From positions 248,001-312,000 of the forward strand of contig JAXHLR010000006.1 in assembly GCA_034521975.1 (NCBI GenBank): a stretch of 64,000 nucleotides of DNA, written 5' to 3'. This DNA comes from Acidimicrobiales bacterium (lineage in GTDB: Bacteria > Actinomycetota > Acidimicrobiia > Acidimicrobiales > SKKL01). The notes below the pieces were generated by a model that searched no databases, was not told where the DNA came from, and saw nothing but the letters and a program-made list of their open reading frames with translations. A program made the translations under genes and the position numbers. Positions 30,366 through 39,912 of this stretch are shown piece after piece. How positions within the stretch are numbered: position 1 is the stretch's first letter; every line of letters begins with the position of its first letter.

Positions 30366-31448
30366 CTAAGGGCCGGTGAGGAACTCCTCGGCGCCGAGTT
30401 CGAGCGCCTGGGAGGTGTGACGCTCGGCCATGGTGAGAAACATCGCGTCGCCGCGCTCGTCGGCGCGGACGATCATCGACGCGACCACCGCCATCTGCAG
30501 CCCGCTGAAGGCGAACCGTCGGTAGTCGTCCCAGCACTCGTCCCACGAGTAGCCCTCGACCCCGCGTTCGAGCAGCCCCTCGTGGTACCGCCGCACCAGA
30601 TCCTCCTCCACCGTCCTGCGCAGCTCGGGCACCAGTCCGGCACCCAGGAAGTAGGACAGATCCTCTGGTCCGACACCGACGGCCACGGTCTGCCAGTCGA
30701 CCACGGTGACCGCTCGGTCCCCGCCGGCCCCCGCCCCGAACAAGATGTTGTCCAGACGGAAGTCGCCGTGGACGAGGGTGAGCGGACCAGCTCCCCGGCG
30801 ACTCGCCCAGCCCGCCAGGGAGTCACCGAAGCGAGCACCCAGCTCGTGCAGCTCGGTCGACATGCGATCGCCGAAGCGCTCGACGAACCCCGGCCACAGC
30901 GCGGAGTACAGCTCGGCGATCCCACGGGCCGAATCGCCACTCGGCGGAGGCAACCACCCGATGTCGGTCAACGCCGGATCGCCCCACAGGGGGGCGTGCA
31001 ATGCCGGCATCTGATCGACCACCAACACCGCCTCCTCGACCGTGCACCCCGCGATCTGGTCACCCTGTTCGGCGGGAGCGAGATCCTCGAACACCAGGGT
31101 CGACAGACGGGTCTCCTCGTCGAGCTCGACCCGGTGGCAGAACGGGATGGCGATGTCGACCGTGCGGGCGAGGTCGCGGTAGAAGCGCGCCTCCTTCTCG
31201 TAGGTGCCCACCGCGACACCGGTCGCGCGGCTCTTCTCGTCCGGCGACGGGAACTTGGCGACCACGGTGGTCGGAGCGGTCGGCTCACTGCGGTCATAGG
31301 TCAGCGTGAACCGCACGTTGTGGCCCACCTGGCCGGTGCCGACGGGTTCGGCGGTGAACGACACCACCTCGGCGTCGACGACGGCGCCCGAGTCTCGGAG
31401 CGCGCCGGTGAGCCAGCTCGCGTCGACTTCCTCCGGTGTGGTGATCAT
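30366..31448 (-). CDS. Aminoglycoside phosphotransferase-fold kinase (acyl-CoA-dehydrogenase-associated type)
   Basis: 360 aa protein-kinase-like fold. The N-lobe has TVVAKFPSPD, the catalytic loop is LTLVHGDFRLDNILFG and the metal aspartate follows in AVTVVDWQTVAVG. Actinobacterial relatives often sit with lipid or xenobiotic catabolism genes and phosphorylate small hydroxylated molecules; true antibiotic resistance is not implied. ATG follows GGGAGGG. Divergent from the unknown-function gene at 31494 across only 45 bp that hold an inverted repeat. Confidence 0.8.
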   Translation of the reverse strand: MITTPEEVDASWLTGALRDSGAVVDAEVVSFTAEPVGTGQVGHNVRFTLTYDRSEPTAPTTVVAKFPSPDEKSRATGVAVGTYEKEARFYRDLARTVDIAIPFCHRVELDEETRLSTLVFEDLAPAEQGDQIAGCTVEEAVLVVDQMPALHAPLWGDPALTDIGWLPPPSGDSARGIAELYSALWPGFVERFGDRMSTELHELGARFGDSLAGWASRRGAGPLTLVHGDFRLDNILFGAGAGGDRAVTVVDWQTVAVGVGPEDLSYFLGAGLVPELRRTVEEDLVRRYHEGLLERGVEGYSWDECWDDYRRFAFSGLQMAVVASMIVRADERGDAMFLTMAERHTSQALELGAEEFLTGP

Positions 31449-31463
31449 CGGCCCTCCCGGCGG

Positions 31464-31488
31464 GGAGCGTACCGGCCCCGTACGCTCC
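31464..31488. promoter_or_regulatory. 9-bp inverted repeat in a 45-bp divergent intergenic region (candidate operator)
   Basis: GGAGCGTAC (31464-31472) and GTACGCTCC (31480-31488) are perfect inverted copies separated by 7 nt. They fill most of the gap between the divergent phosphotransferase gene and the unknown gene at 31494. Two 9-bp half-sites one and a half turns apart fit a dimeric repressor/activator. No regulator gene is adjacent. Confidence 0.6.
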
Positions 31489-31493
31489 AGGGT

Positions 31494-32615
31494 GTGCTTA
31501 CTCCACTCGACGACTACCCGTTGCATCAGACACCCGAGCCGGTCGCCAACTACGGGTCGCCCAGCCGCAACGCCTACGACCGCTACTTCTTCAACGGGTA
31601 CACACCCGACGGCGATCTGTTCTTCGCCGTGGCCATGGGCCTGTACCCCAACCGACAGGTGATCGACGCGTCGATCTCGGTGCTGGCCGACGGGGTGCAA
31701 CGGTCGTTGCACGCCTCGGGCCGGGCTCCGCTCGACCGGCGCCAGACCGTGGCCGGCCCGATCAGCGTCGAGGTGGTCGAGCCGCTGCGCACCCTCCGCG
31801 TCGTGGTCGACGATCCCGAGCGGGGCTTCAGCGCCGATCTGGTGTTCTCGGCCCGCACCCCGATGGTGGAGGAGCCCCGCTTCACCCACCGGCAGGGCCC
31901 GATGCTGACCTTCGACTACACCCGGATGTCGCAGTGGGGGTCGTGGTCGGGGGCCCTCACCGTCGACGACCAGACCTGGGTCCTGGGCGACATGCAGGTG
32001 TTGGGCACCCGCGACCGCTCGTGGGGCATCCGCCCCGTCGGCGAGCGCGAGGCCGGCGGAGTGCCGGGTCCGGACCCCCAGTTCTTCTGGCTGTGGGCGC
32101 CGATCAACTTCGACGACTGTTGCACCCACTTCGACTCCAACGAGTACCCCGACGGACGACCCTGGCATCGGTTCGCGTCGATCGCTCCCCTGCTGGCCAC
32201 TCCGGGCGCTCCCGCCTCCGGGGCGGAAGAGCCAGCCGAGCCCATGCGCGACGCCAACTGGTCGATCGACTGGGAGCAGGGCACCCGTCGCGCCCGCGCC
32301 GCCACCCTCGAGCTGGTCCCCTGGCGGGGCGAGGTCGAACGAATCGAGCTCGAACCGATCGTCACGTTCCAGATGCTCGGCCTCGGCTACCTGCACCCCG
32401 AGTGGAACCACGCCAACTGGCACGACGAGCTCGCGGTGGGAGACGAGACCTGGACCGTCGTCGACCTCGACCCGCTCGACCCGCGCCACATCCACGTGCA
32501 GCAACTGGTGCGGGCCACCTGGGGAGCGCGCACCGGAATCGGCGTGCTCGAACAGCTCGCCATCGGCCCCCATGAACCCTCGGGTCTCACCGGCCTGTTC
32601 GACGGCGCCCCCTGA
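31494..32615 (+). CDS. Conserved protein of unknown function, probable beta-rich lipocalin/AttH-like fold
   Basis: 373 aa from GTG at 31494. It alternates short beta strands and turns: RNAYDRYFFNGYTPDG, FFAVAMGLYPNRQVID, then VVEPLRTLRVVVDDPERG, SQWGSWSGALTVDD and GTRDRSWGIRPVG. The last reads like the WGxRDHSWGxR block of hydroxyneurosporene-synthase/AttH-type lipocalin domains. No signal peptide or catalytic motif is evident. It is divergently paired with a small-molecule kinase, sharing a potential operator, so the two probably act on one compound. Function otherwise unknown. Confidence 0.65.
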   Translation: MLTPLDDYPLHQTPEPVANYGSPSRNAYDRYFFNGYTPDGDLFFAVAMGLYPNRQVIDASISVLADGVQRSLHASGRAPLDRRQTVAGPISVEVVEPLRTLRVVVDDPERGFSADLVFSARTPMVEEPRFTHRQGPMLTFDYTRMSQWGSWSGALTVDDQTWVLGDMQVLGTRDRSWGIRPVGEREAGGVPGPDPQFFWLWAPINFDDCCTHFDSNEYPDGRPWHRFASIAPLLATPGAPASGAEEPAEPMRDANWSIDWEQGTRRARAATLELVPWRGEVERIELEPIVTFQMLGLGYLHPEWNHANWHDELAVGDETWTVVDLDPLDPRHIHVQQLVRATWGARTGIGVLEQLAIGPHEPSGLTGLFDGAP

Positions 32616-32660
32616 CCCGGCGGCGCGCCAACGAGGCGTCAGGCCCGTCGGGCGCCGATC

Positions 32661-34046
32661 TCAGTGGCGGGCGGTGAACTCGGCCACGTAGGCCTCGACG
32701 GCAGCGAGGTCGTCGGGCAGGTGGTCGAGACGCTCGGGTCGGTCGAACAGGTCGGCCAGGCGGGGCGGGAGGTTGGGGTGCACACCGGTCGCGGCCTCGA
32801 CGGCTTCGGGGAACTTGGCCGGGTCGGCGGTGCCCAGCACCACCATGGGCACCGAGGGATCGACGCGACCGGCGCGGGCGGCCGCCACACCGATGGCGGT
32901 GTGCGGGTCGATCAGCACGCCGGTGGCGTCGAGCACGGCCGAGATCGTCGCCGAGGTCTCGTCGTCGTCGAAGCGGGCGCCACTGAAGGTCTCGGACAAC
33001 CGGTCGAGCAGCTCGATCGGGAAGGTGACGGTGCCCTCGGCCCGGAACTGGGCCATCAAGTCGGCGAGGGCGGCGCCGTCACGCCCGTTGAGCTCGAACA
33101 GGAGCCGCTCGAGGTTGCTCGACACCTGGATGTCCATGGCTGGGCTGATGGTCTCCTCCACCGGTTGCATGGCCATGGTGCCGGTGGCGAAGAAGCGGGT
33201 GAGGATGTCGTTGCTGTTCGACCCCACCACCAGCTGGCGGATCGGGAGCCCCATGCGCATGGCCCCGTAGCCCGAGAACACGTTGCCGAAGTTGCCCGTG
33301 GGAACCGCGAACGACACCGGTCCGCCGCCGAGGCGTCGTTGGGACGTCACGTAGTAGACGGTCTGGGCCATGATCCGAGCGAAGTTGATGGAGTTCACCG
33401 CCGACAGCCGCTGCTGCGAACGGAACGGCTCGTCGGCGAACATCGCCTTGACCAGGTCCTGGCAGTCGTCGAAGGTGCCGTCGATCGAGACGTTGCGGAT
33501 GTTCGGAGCGTCGACGGTGGTCATGAGCCGTCGCTGGACCTCCGACACCCGGCCCTCGGGGTGGAGGATGACCACGTCGATGGCGTCGCGGTCGCGCAAC
33601 GCCTCGATGGCCGCCGATCCGGTGTCGCCCGAGGTGGCACCGATGATGGTGACCCGTTCGCCACGCTCGGCCAGCACGTGATCGAACAAGCGACCGACCA
33701 GTTGCAGGGCCACGTCCTTGAACGCCAGCGTCGGACCGTGGAACAGCTCGGCGAGGTACAGACCGTCGCCGAGGTCGGTGAGAGGTACCACATCGGGATG
33801 GTCGAAGGTGGCGTAGGTGTCGGCGACCATCTGTTCGAAGTCGCCGCGCTCGATGTCGCCCTCGACGAAGGGCCACATCACCGCGACCGCCACGTCGACG
33901 TAGCTGGCCGCGTCGGTGGGCACGTCGAGCCTCGGCCACCGGGCGGGGACGTACAAGCCGCCATCGGAGGCCAGGCCGGTGAGCAGGACGTCGGCGAACC
34001 CCAGCTCGGGGGCAACGCCTCGGGTGCTGAGGTAGCCGAGCCCCAT
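32661..34046 (-). CDS. thrC: Threonine synthase
   Basis: 461 aa fold-type II PLP enzyme of the longer (ThrC class I) type. N-terminal YLSTRGVAPELGFADVLLTG, the PLP lysine in FHGPTLAFKDVALQL, GATSGDTGSAAIEAL binding PLP phosphate, and AVPTGNFGNVFSGY. Converts O-phosphohomoserine to threonine. The ATG at 34046 overlaps the hom stop by one base (TGATG); a TTG directly before it is a less likely start. Last gene of the argS-lysA-hom-thrC series. Confidence 0.96.
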   Translation of the reverse strand: MGLGYLSTRGVAPELGFADVLLTGLASDGGLYVPARWPRLDVPTDAASYVDVAVAVMWPFVEGDIERGDFEQMVADTYATFDHPDVVPLTDLGDGLYLAELFHGPTLAFKDVALQLVGRLFDHVLAERGERVTIIGATSGDTGSAAIEALRDRDAIDVVILHPEGRVSEVQRRLMTTVDAPNIRNVSIDGTFDDCQDLVKAMFADEPFRSQQRLSAVNSINFARIMAQTVYYVTSQRRLGGGPVSFAVPTGNFGNVFSGYGAMRMGLPIRQLVVGSNSNDILTRFFATGTMAMQPVEETISPAMDIQVSSNLERLLFELNGRDGAALADLMAQFRAEGTVTFPIELLDRLSETFSGARFDDDETSATISAVLDATGVLIDPHTAIGVAAARAGRVDPSVPMVVLGTADPAKFPEAVEAATGVHPNLPPRLADLFDRPERLDHLPDDLAAVEAYVAEFTARH

Positions 34047-35347
34047 CAAGACGTCGAACCGGCCACGACCCGAAGGACGCTGGCGACGCGGTCGACGACC
34101 TCGAGGTCGCGCAGGGTCTGCAGGGTGGTCTGCACATCGGCCTCGACGGCCTCGTGGGTGATGAAGACCAAGCGCGCCTCGGCGCCGAGGCCTTCCTGCT
34201 CCATCGAGCGGATGGACACCCCGTGCTCGCCGAACACTCCGGCGACGGTCGCCAGGGCTCCGGGCCGGTCGGCCACCTCGAGGTTGATGTAGTACTCCGA
34301 CGTCAGCATGTCGATGGGGCGGATGACCACTTCGGTGCGACGGGCGATGGTGGCCGCCCGCCCCTGGCCGAGGTTGAGCGCGGCGTCGATGACGTCGCCG
34401 AGCACGGCGCTGGCGGTGGGGGCACCACCGGCGCCGCGGCCATAGAACATGAGGTCACCGACCGCACCGCCCTCGACGAACACCGCGTTGAACGACTCAC
34501 GCACCGAGGCCAGCGGATGACTGACCGGCACCATCGCCGGATGGACCCGCACGGCGAGCTCTTGGCCGTCGCCACCGTCGAAACGCTCGACGATGGCGAG
34601 CAGCTTCACGACATAGCCCAACCGCTCGGCGAAGGCGAGGTCGGCGGGGGTGATGTCGGAGATCCCCTCGCGGTAGACGTCGCCGGCGACCACGTCGGTG
34701 CCGAAGACGATGGAAGCGATGATGGCGGCCTTGGCCCCCGCGTCGTAGCCCTCGATGTCGGCGGTCGGGTCACGCTCGGCGTACCCGAGCTCCTGGGCCT
34801 CTGCCACCGCCTCGCCGAAGGTGATCCAGTCCTCGGCCATGCGGCCGAGGATGTAGTTGGTCGTCCCGTTGACGATGCCCATGACCCGGCCGATGTCCTC
34901 GCCGGCGAGCGACTCGCGCAAGGGGCGGATGAGCGGGATGCCGCCGGCGACCGCCGCTTCGAACAGCAGGTCGACACCGGAATCGGCCGCGGCCTCGTAG
35001 AGCTCGGCACCGAGGTTGGCGAGCAGCTCCTTGTTGGCGGTGATCACCGGCTTTCGGGCCGAGAGTGCGTCGAGGATCAACCCGCGGGCCGGCTCGATGC
35101 CGCCGATGAGCTCGACCACCACGTCGACGTCGGGGTCGACCACGACCTCGGCGGAGTCGTGGGTGAGGATCCCGTCGTCGAACTCGACCGAGCGCTCGCG
35201 CGACAGGTTGTGGACCGCCACCCGGGCGATCTGGAGGTCGATGCCGTAGCGGGCCTCGATCTCGGGGGCCCGCTCCCTGACCAGCGACACGAAGGCGGCG
35301 CCCACGTTGCCGCAACCCAGCAATCCGATTCGTACAGGTCGACTCAT
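34046..35347 (-). CDS. hom: Homoserine dehydrogenase with ACT domain
   Basis: 433 aa. NAD(P)-binding start RIGLLGCGNVGAAFVSLV; catalytic region with KPVITANKELLA, FEAAVAGGIPLIRPL and GIVNGTTNYILGRM; a C-terminal ACT domain from VADRPGALATVAGVFGEHGVS, consistent with threonine feedback. Reduces aspartate semialdehyde to homoserine. ATG at 35347; gap of 65 nt to lysA, then one-base overlap with thrC. Confidence 0.96.
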   Translation of the reverse strand: MSRPVRIGLLGCGNVGAAFVSLVRERAPEIEARYGIDLQIARVAVHNLSRERSVEFDDGILTHDSAEVVVDPDVDVVVELIGGIEPARGLILDALSARKPVITANKELLANLGAELYEAAADSGVDLLFEAAVAGGIPLIRPLRESLAGEDIGRVMGIVNGTTNYILGRMAEDWITFGEAVAEAQELGYAERDPTADIEGYDAGAKAAIIASIVFGTDVVAGDVYREGISDITPADLAFAERLGYVVKLLAIVERFDGGDGQELAVRVHPAMVPVSHPLASVRESFNAVFVEGGAVGDLMFYGRGAGGAPTASAVLGDVIDAALNLGQGRAATIARRTEVVIRPIDMLTSEYYINLEVADRPGALATVAGVFGEHGVSIRSMEQEGLGAEARLVFITHEAVEADVQTTLQTLRDLEVVDRVASVLRVVAGSTS

Positions 35348-35412
35348 GGCCGCCCACGCTACAAGAGCCCCACCCGGGGCCCAGCCACGGGATCCGTCGG
35401 GCCGTGGGCGGC

Positions 35413-36735
35413 TCAGAGATCGAGGCGGAGGAGGTCGTCGTAGGTCTCGCGACGGACGACGAGGCGAGCCTCGCCGTCGCGCACGAACACGACCGGGGGC
35501 CGCAGGATCTTGTTGTAGTTCGAGCCCATCGAATGGCCGTAGGCGCCGGTGACCGGGGTGACCAGCAGGTCGCCGACGGCCAGGTCGTCGGGCACGTAGC
35601 CCTCGCGCACCAAGACGTCGCCCGACTCGCAGTGCTTGCCGACCAAGCGGATCTCGCGGGGTCGGTCGGCACCGACCGCCCGGGGCAGGAACGTCTCGTA
35701 GCCGCTGCCGTAGAGCACCGGACGGGGGTTGTCGCTCATTCCCCCGTCGACCGACACGTAGGTGCGGATTCCGGGCAGCTCCTTGACGGTGCCCACCGTG
35801 TAGGCGGTGACCGCCGCCGCGGCCACGATGGAGCGACCCGGCTCCGCGGTGACCGTGGCGGTGATGCCGGCCTCGACGCAGGCCTGGCGCAGCACGGCAC
35901 CCCACTGGGTGATGGTGGCCGACTCCTCGCCCTCGACGTAGGCGACGCCCAGCCCGCCACCGATCGAGAACTCGGGCAGCCCGAGCGAGTTGACCGTCGG
36001 CGCCAGGGTCTCGATGGCCCGGCGGAACGAGTCGACAGCGAACACCTGGCTCCCGATGTGGACGTGGACGCCCACCAGCTTCAGCGCCGGTGACTCGCCC
36101 GCCCGTTCGATGGCGCGCAGGGCGTCACCGCTGGCGAGGCCGAACCCGAACTTCGAGTCGTCCTGGCCGGTGCGCACGTACTCGTGGGTGTGGGCCTCGA
36201 TGCCGGGGGTGATCCGCAACATGACCGCCGGCACCCGCGCCCCTGCGGCGACCAGCGCTTCGATGCGGTCCATCTCATCGAAGGAGTCGACCACGATGCG
36301 GCCCACGCCGACCTCGAGGGCCAGCGACAGCTCGGGGTGCGACTTGTTGTTGCCGTGGAACACGAGACGGCTGGCCGGTACCCCGCCTGCGAGGGCCACC
36401 CGCATCTCGCCTCCCGTCGCGACGTCGATGCACATGCCCTCGTCGTGCACCAGCTCGGCCATGGCCCGGCACAGGAACGCCTTGGAGGCATAGGCCACCC
36501 CGTCGCCGAAGGCGGCGACGGCCTCGCGGGCCCGGTCACGCAGGTGGACCTCGTCGTAGACGAACAGCGGGGTGCCGAACTCGGCGGCCAGGTCGTCGAG
36601 GCGGCAGCCGCCGATGGCCAGGTAGCCGTCGGGTTCGACGGTGGCGTGGTCGGGCAGCAGGTGGAGGGGGACGGGGCCACGAGCGCCCATCCACGGGCTG
36701 GTGGCTCCCGGACCGGCGGAAGGGGTGGCGGTCAC
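35413..36735 (-). CDS. lysA: Diaminopimelate decarboxylase
   Basis: 440 aa fold-type III PLP decarboxylase. PLP lysine in VAYASKAFLCRAM, HGNNKSHPEL, the GVHVHIGSQV segment, EPGRSIVAAAAV, and the catalytic HCESGDVLV. Makes lysine from meso-diaminopimelate. The GTG start overlaps the argS stop by GTGA; the order argS-lysA is widespread in actinomycetes. Confidence 0.96.
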   Translation of the reverse strand: MTATPSAGPGATSPWMGARGPVPLHLLPDHATVEPDGYLAIGGCRLDDLAAEFGTPLFVYDEVHLRDRAREAVAAFGDGVAYASKAFLCRAMAELVHDEGMCIDVATGGEMRVALAGGVPASRLVFHGNNKSHPELSLALEVGVGRIVVDSFDEMDRIEALVAAGARVPAVMLRITPGIEAHTHEYVRTGQDDSKFGFGLASGDALRAIERAGESPALKLVGVHVHIGSQVFAVDSFRRAIETLAPTVNSLGLPEFSIGGGLGVAYVEGEESATITQWGAVLRQACVEAGITATVTAEPGRSIVAAAAVTAYTVGTVKELPGIRTYVSVDGGMSDNPRPVLYGSGYETFLPRAVGADRPREIRLVGKHCESGDVLVREGYVPDDLAVGDLLVTPVTGAYGHSMGSNYNKILRPPVVFVRDGEARLVVRRETYDDLLRLDL

Positions 36736-38336
36736 ATCTCCTCCGGGGCGGACACACCGAGCAGGTCGAGGGCGACCGCCAAGCCGACCCGCGTCGCCTC
36801 GACCAGCCAGAGGCGGGCCTGGGTCAGCTCGGGTGCGACGCTGTCGCTGATGACGTAGCAGTCGTGGTAGAAGCCGTGGAACGCTCCGGCCAGCTCCCGG
36901 ACCCAGGCTGCGACCCGGTGCGGCGCCCGCTCGTTGGCGGCAACCAGCACCACCTCGGGCAGCTCGGACAGGACCCGTATGATGTCGAGCTCGCGCTCGT
37001 GGGTGAGCAGGGCGAGGTCGGTCGCGCCGAGCTCGGCCCGTTCGATCCCCAGCTCGAGGGCCTTGCGGCCGATCGAGTGGATGCGGGCGTGGGCGTACTG
37101 CACGTAGTACACGGGGTTCTCGGCCGCCTCGGACTTCACGACCGCGTAGTCGAAGGTCATCTTGGTGTCGGGCGACTGCAGCAGGTAGGTGAGGCGCGCG
37201 GCGTCGGCGCCGACCTCGTCGAAGACGTCGCGCAGCTCGATGATGTCGCCGGCGCGCTTGGACAGCTTCACCGGCTCACCGGCGTCGAGGAGGTTGACCA
37301 GCTGGGTGATGCGGCACTCGAGCTCGTCGGGGTCGTGGCCGAGCGCCTGCACCGCGGCCTTCATGCGGGGGACATAGCCGTGGTGGTCGGCACCCCACAC
37401 ATCGATGAGGCGGTCGGCCCGAGCGAACTTGTCGCGGTGGTAGGCGATGTCGGGCAGCACATAGGTGTACTCGCCGTCGGACTTGATGAGCGGACGGTCC
37501 TTGTCGTCGCCGAACTCGGTCGATCGTAGCCAGGTGGCCCCGTCGTGGTCGTAGGCGGCGTCGCGCGAGCGCAGGTCGGCGAGGGTGGCGTCGATGGCGC
37601 CGGCGTCGACCAGGGTGCGCTCGCTGAACCAGGTGTCGAAATGCACGTTCATGCGGGCGAGAGTGTCGCGGTGCTCGGCCAGCGCCCGGGCCTCGCCCCA
37701 CTCGAGGGGGAGGGCGTCGGCGGGCATCTCGGCCGCCCACTCGCGGATGTACTCGCCCTGGTAGCCGCCCTCGGGCACCTCGACGCCGTCGCGGCGCGCA
37801 GCGAGCGACTGGGCGAACTTCTGCATCTGGGTGCCGCGGTCGTTGATGTAGGTCTCGCGTTGCACGGTGTACCCGCAGCGTTCGAGGAGGCGGGCCACCG
37901 AGTCGCCGTAGGCGGCACCCCGGCCGTGGCCGGCGTGGAGGGGGCCGGTGGGGTTGGCCGACACGAACTCGACGTTGACGGAGGTGGCGGTGCCGATGTC
38001 GTGGCGGGCGTAGTCGGTGGCCCCCGCCTCGAGGACCTCGACCAGCACGTCGTGGAGCCACGAGTCGTGGAGGTGGAAGTTGACGAACCCGGGCCCGGCG
38101 ATCTCGACGCTGCGCACGTGGTCGGGCGGGTTGGCGTTGAGGACCTCGGCGATCCGGCCGGCCAGATCACGGGGGTTCCATCCCGCCTGCTTGGCGGTGG
38201 CGAGGGCGACGTTGGTGGACCAGTCGCCGTGCTCGCGGTTGGCCGGTCGTTCGAGATGGACGCGCTCGGGCAGCGGATCGATCTCGAGCGCTCGCAGCGT
38301 GATGCGAACGGCGTCGGCCAAGGCGTCGCGGATCAA
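36732..38336 (-). CDS. argS: Arginyl-tRNA synthetase
   Basis: 534 aa class I synthetase. N-terminal Add-1 domain, then the HIGH-like motif in SANPTGPLHAGHGRGAAYGD (HAGH), a KMSKS-like loop PVKLSKRAGDII, and a C-terminal DALR anticodon domain (YYVQYAHARIHSIGRK). Charges tRNA-Arg; a tRNA-Arg(CCG) gene lies 2.5 kb away. Heads the amino-acid operon. Confidence 0.96.
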   Translation of the reverse strand: MIRDALADAVRITLRALEIDPLPERVHLERPANREHGDWSTNVALATAKQAGWNPRDLAGRIAEVLNANPPDHVRSVEIAGPGFVNFHLHDSWLHDVLVEVLEAGATDYARHDIGTATSVNVEFVSANPTGPLHAGHGRGAAYGDSVARLLERCGYTVQRETYINDRGTQMQKFAQSLAARRDGVEVPEGGYQGEYIREWAAEMPADALPLEWGEARALAEHRDTLARMNVHFDTWFSERTLVDAGAIDATLADLRSRDAAYDHDGATWLRSTEFGDDKDRPLIKSDGEYTYVLPDIAYHRDKFARADRLIDVWGADHHGYVPRMKAAVQALGHDPDELECRITQLVNLLDAGEPVKLSKRAGDIIELRDVFDEVGADAARLTYLLQSPDTKMTFDYAVVKSEAAENPVYYVQYAHARIHSIGRKALELGIERAELGATDLALLTHERELDIIRVLSELPEVVLVAANERAPHRVAAWVRELAGAFHGFYHDCYVISDSVAPELTQARLWLVEATRVGLAVALDLLGVSAPEEM

Positions 38337-38376
38337 CAGGGACCTCTCAGACTGGGGCGGGGGCGAGGCCGTGAGT

Positions 38377-39111
38377 CTAGGGGGCCGATCCCTCAGGGTC
38401 CGACCCGGTTCCGACGTCGCCGACGGTGTCGGGGACGTCGATGAGGTCGCCCAGCGCCTCGGTCAGCGCGGCGAGCCGCGCCTCGAGGACATCCACCCGG
38501 GCTTCGAGCTCGTCGACACGCCCGCCGCCGCGTCCGCCGGTGTCGGTGCCCGCCGCCGAGCTCGGCCCGGCGGCCGCCGCGGCCCTGGCCTCGGCCCCCA
38601 CCTCGACCAGCTGCAGCCAGCGCCGCTCCTTCTGCCCGGGCTGGCGTTCGAGCTGGCGGACCATCGGGGGCTCACGTCCGGCGAGGCGTTCGAGGGTGGC
38701 CTCGACCTCGGCCGGCGACGCGAACGGGTGCAGACGTTCGGTGCGGGCCTTGAGCTCGGCCACGGTCTGGGCACCGCGCAGCAGGAGCACGCAGAGCACC
38801 GCCGACTCGGAATCGTCGAGATGCAGGGCCTCGTGGGCCACGTGGCGGTACTTGGTCACCCGTTCACCGGCACCGGGGTGCACGATCCGGGCCAGGCCCT
38901 TGCCCTTCAGGGCCATCAGCGTGGTCTCGACCAGCTGGGGGTCGTAGTCGACGACCGGGTCACGGTTGGTGCTCTGGTTGCAGGCGGTGGTGAGCGCCTT
39001 GAGCGTCATCGGATAGCTGTCGGGTGTGGTGACCTGCTTCTCCACGAGCACGCCGAGCACCCGGGCCTGCGGGGCGGTCAGTTCCAAGTCGTCGGGTACC
39101 TCGATCACCAC
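38377..39111 (-). CDS. YceH/DUF480 family winged-helix protein
   Basis: About 244 aa. Tandem winged helices: LTAPQARVLGVLVEKQVTTPDSYPMTLKAL (shown in part), NQSTNRDPVVDYD and the second RGAQTVAELKARTERLHPFAS match DUF480/YceH. A C-terminal Ala/Gly linker is followed by a short coiled coil, VDELEARVDVLEARL. Function unknown; probably a DNA-binding or scaffold protein. Two consecutive GTG codons can start it (39111 or 39108); no Shine-Dalgarno. Confidence 0.85.
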   Translation of the reverse strand: MVIEVPDDLELTAPQARVLGVLVEKQVTTPDSYPMTLKALTTACNQSTNRDPVVDYDPQLVETTLMALKGKGLARIVHPGAGERVTKYRHVAHEALHLDDSESAVLCVLLLRGAQTVAELKARTERLHPFASPAEVEATLERLAGREPPMVRQLERQPGQKERRWLQLVEVGAEARAAAAAGPSSAAGTDTGGRGGGRVDELEARVDVLEARLAALTEALGDLIDVPDTVGDVGTGSDPEGSAP

Positions 39112-39167
39112 CGACAGCGTGCCACAACGACGGCTACCCTCAGGCGATCGACAGGGGGAGTGCGACG

Positions 39168-39902
39168 ATGGGTGCATCCATCTCGGCGACGGCGGCACAG
39201 CTGCAACAGATCGCGCTCGAGAGCACCGATGCGCGGGGGTACTTCGCGGCGCTCTACGCCCGGGTGACCAGCCGGATCGGGGCGGCGATCGAGTCCGACC
39301 GGTTCACCGACGGCAAGCACATGGAACAGTTCGCCTGCGCCTTCGCCGACTACTACGTACTCGCGCTCGAGGGCGAGGTGGCGCCACCCCGCTGCTGGCG
39401 TGCGGCCTGGGAGGTGGCCGATGACCACAAGCTGCTGATCGTGCAGCACCTGCTGCTCGGCATCAACGCCCACGTGAACCACGATCTGGCCCTGGCGGTG
39501 GTGGAGGTGGCTGCGCTCCGCGGCGACGTCGGATCCATCCGACCCGACTTCAACGCGGTCAACGAGGTGCTGGCCCAGACCTACGACGAGGTGGTGAGCG
39601 ACCTCGGCCGGGTGTCGCGGTGGGCCACCGCGGCGTCGGCGATCGGTGGTGGCGACGCCTTCAACTTCTCGCTGCGGGTCGCTCGCGAGCAGGCGTGGCG
39701 AGCAGCGATCGAGATGCACACCCTCGACGACAGGGCACTGCGGGAGTACGAGGCCGCGCTCGACACCATGGTGTCGGGCGTCGCGTACCTGATCACCACG
39801 CCTGCGCGCCTCGCCCGACCGGTGGTGTGGCTGGCCCGTCGCTTCGAGGAACGTGACCCGGTGGTCGTCACCCACAGGCTGCTCGGCAAGGCCGAGGCCT
39901 GA
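39168..39902 (+). CDS. DUF5995 family protein
   Basis: 244 aa, mostly helical. Characteristic blocks: YFAALYARVTSRIGAAI, AFADYYVLALEGE, CWRAAWEVADDHKLLIVQHLLLGINAHVNHDL (shown in part), where histidines and Asp could bind metal, and the C-terminal RLARPVVWLARRFEERD. The family is found in actinobacteria without a known function. ATG preceded by AGGGGGAG. Divergent from the DUF480 gene. Confidence 0.75.
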   Translation: MGASISATAAQLQQIALESTDARGYFAALYARVTSRIGAAIESDRFTDGKHMEQFACAFADYYVLALEGEVAPPRCWRAAWEVADDHKLLIVQHLLLGINAHVNHDLALAVVEVAALRGDVGSIRPDFNAVNEVLAQTYDEVVSDLGRVSRWATAASAIGGGDAFNFSLRVAREQAWRAAIEMHTLDDRALREYEAALDTMVSGVAYLITTPARLARPVVWLARRFEERDPVVVTHRLLGKAEA

Positions 39903-39912
39903 TGCCGGTCGC

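Noticed and set aside
35349-35412. Inverted repeat GCCGCCCAC/GTGGGCGGC between hom and lysA as attenuator
   Set aside because: Arms are 46 nt apart and GC-only; no leader peptide or T-run, so no support beyond base composition.
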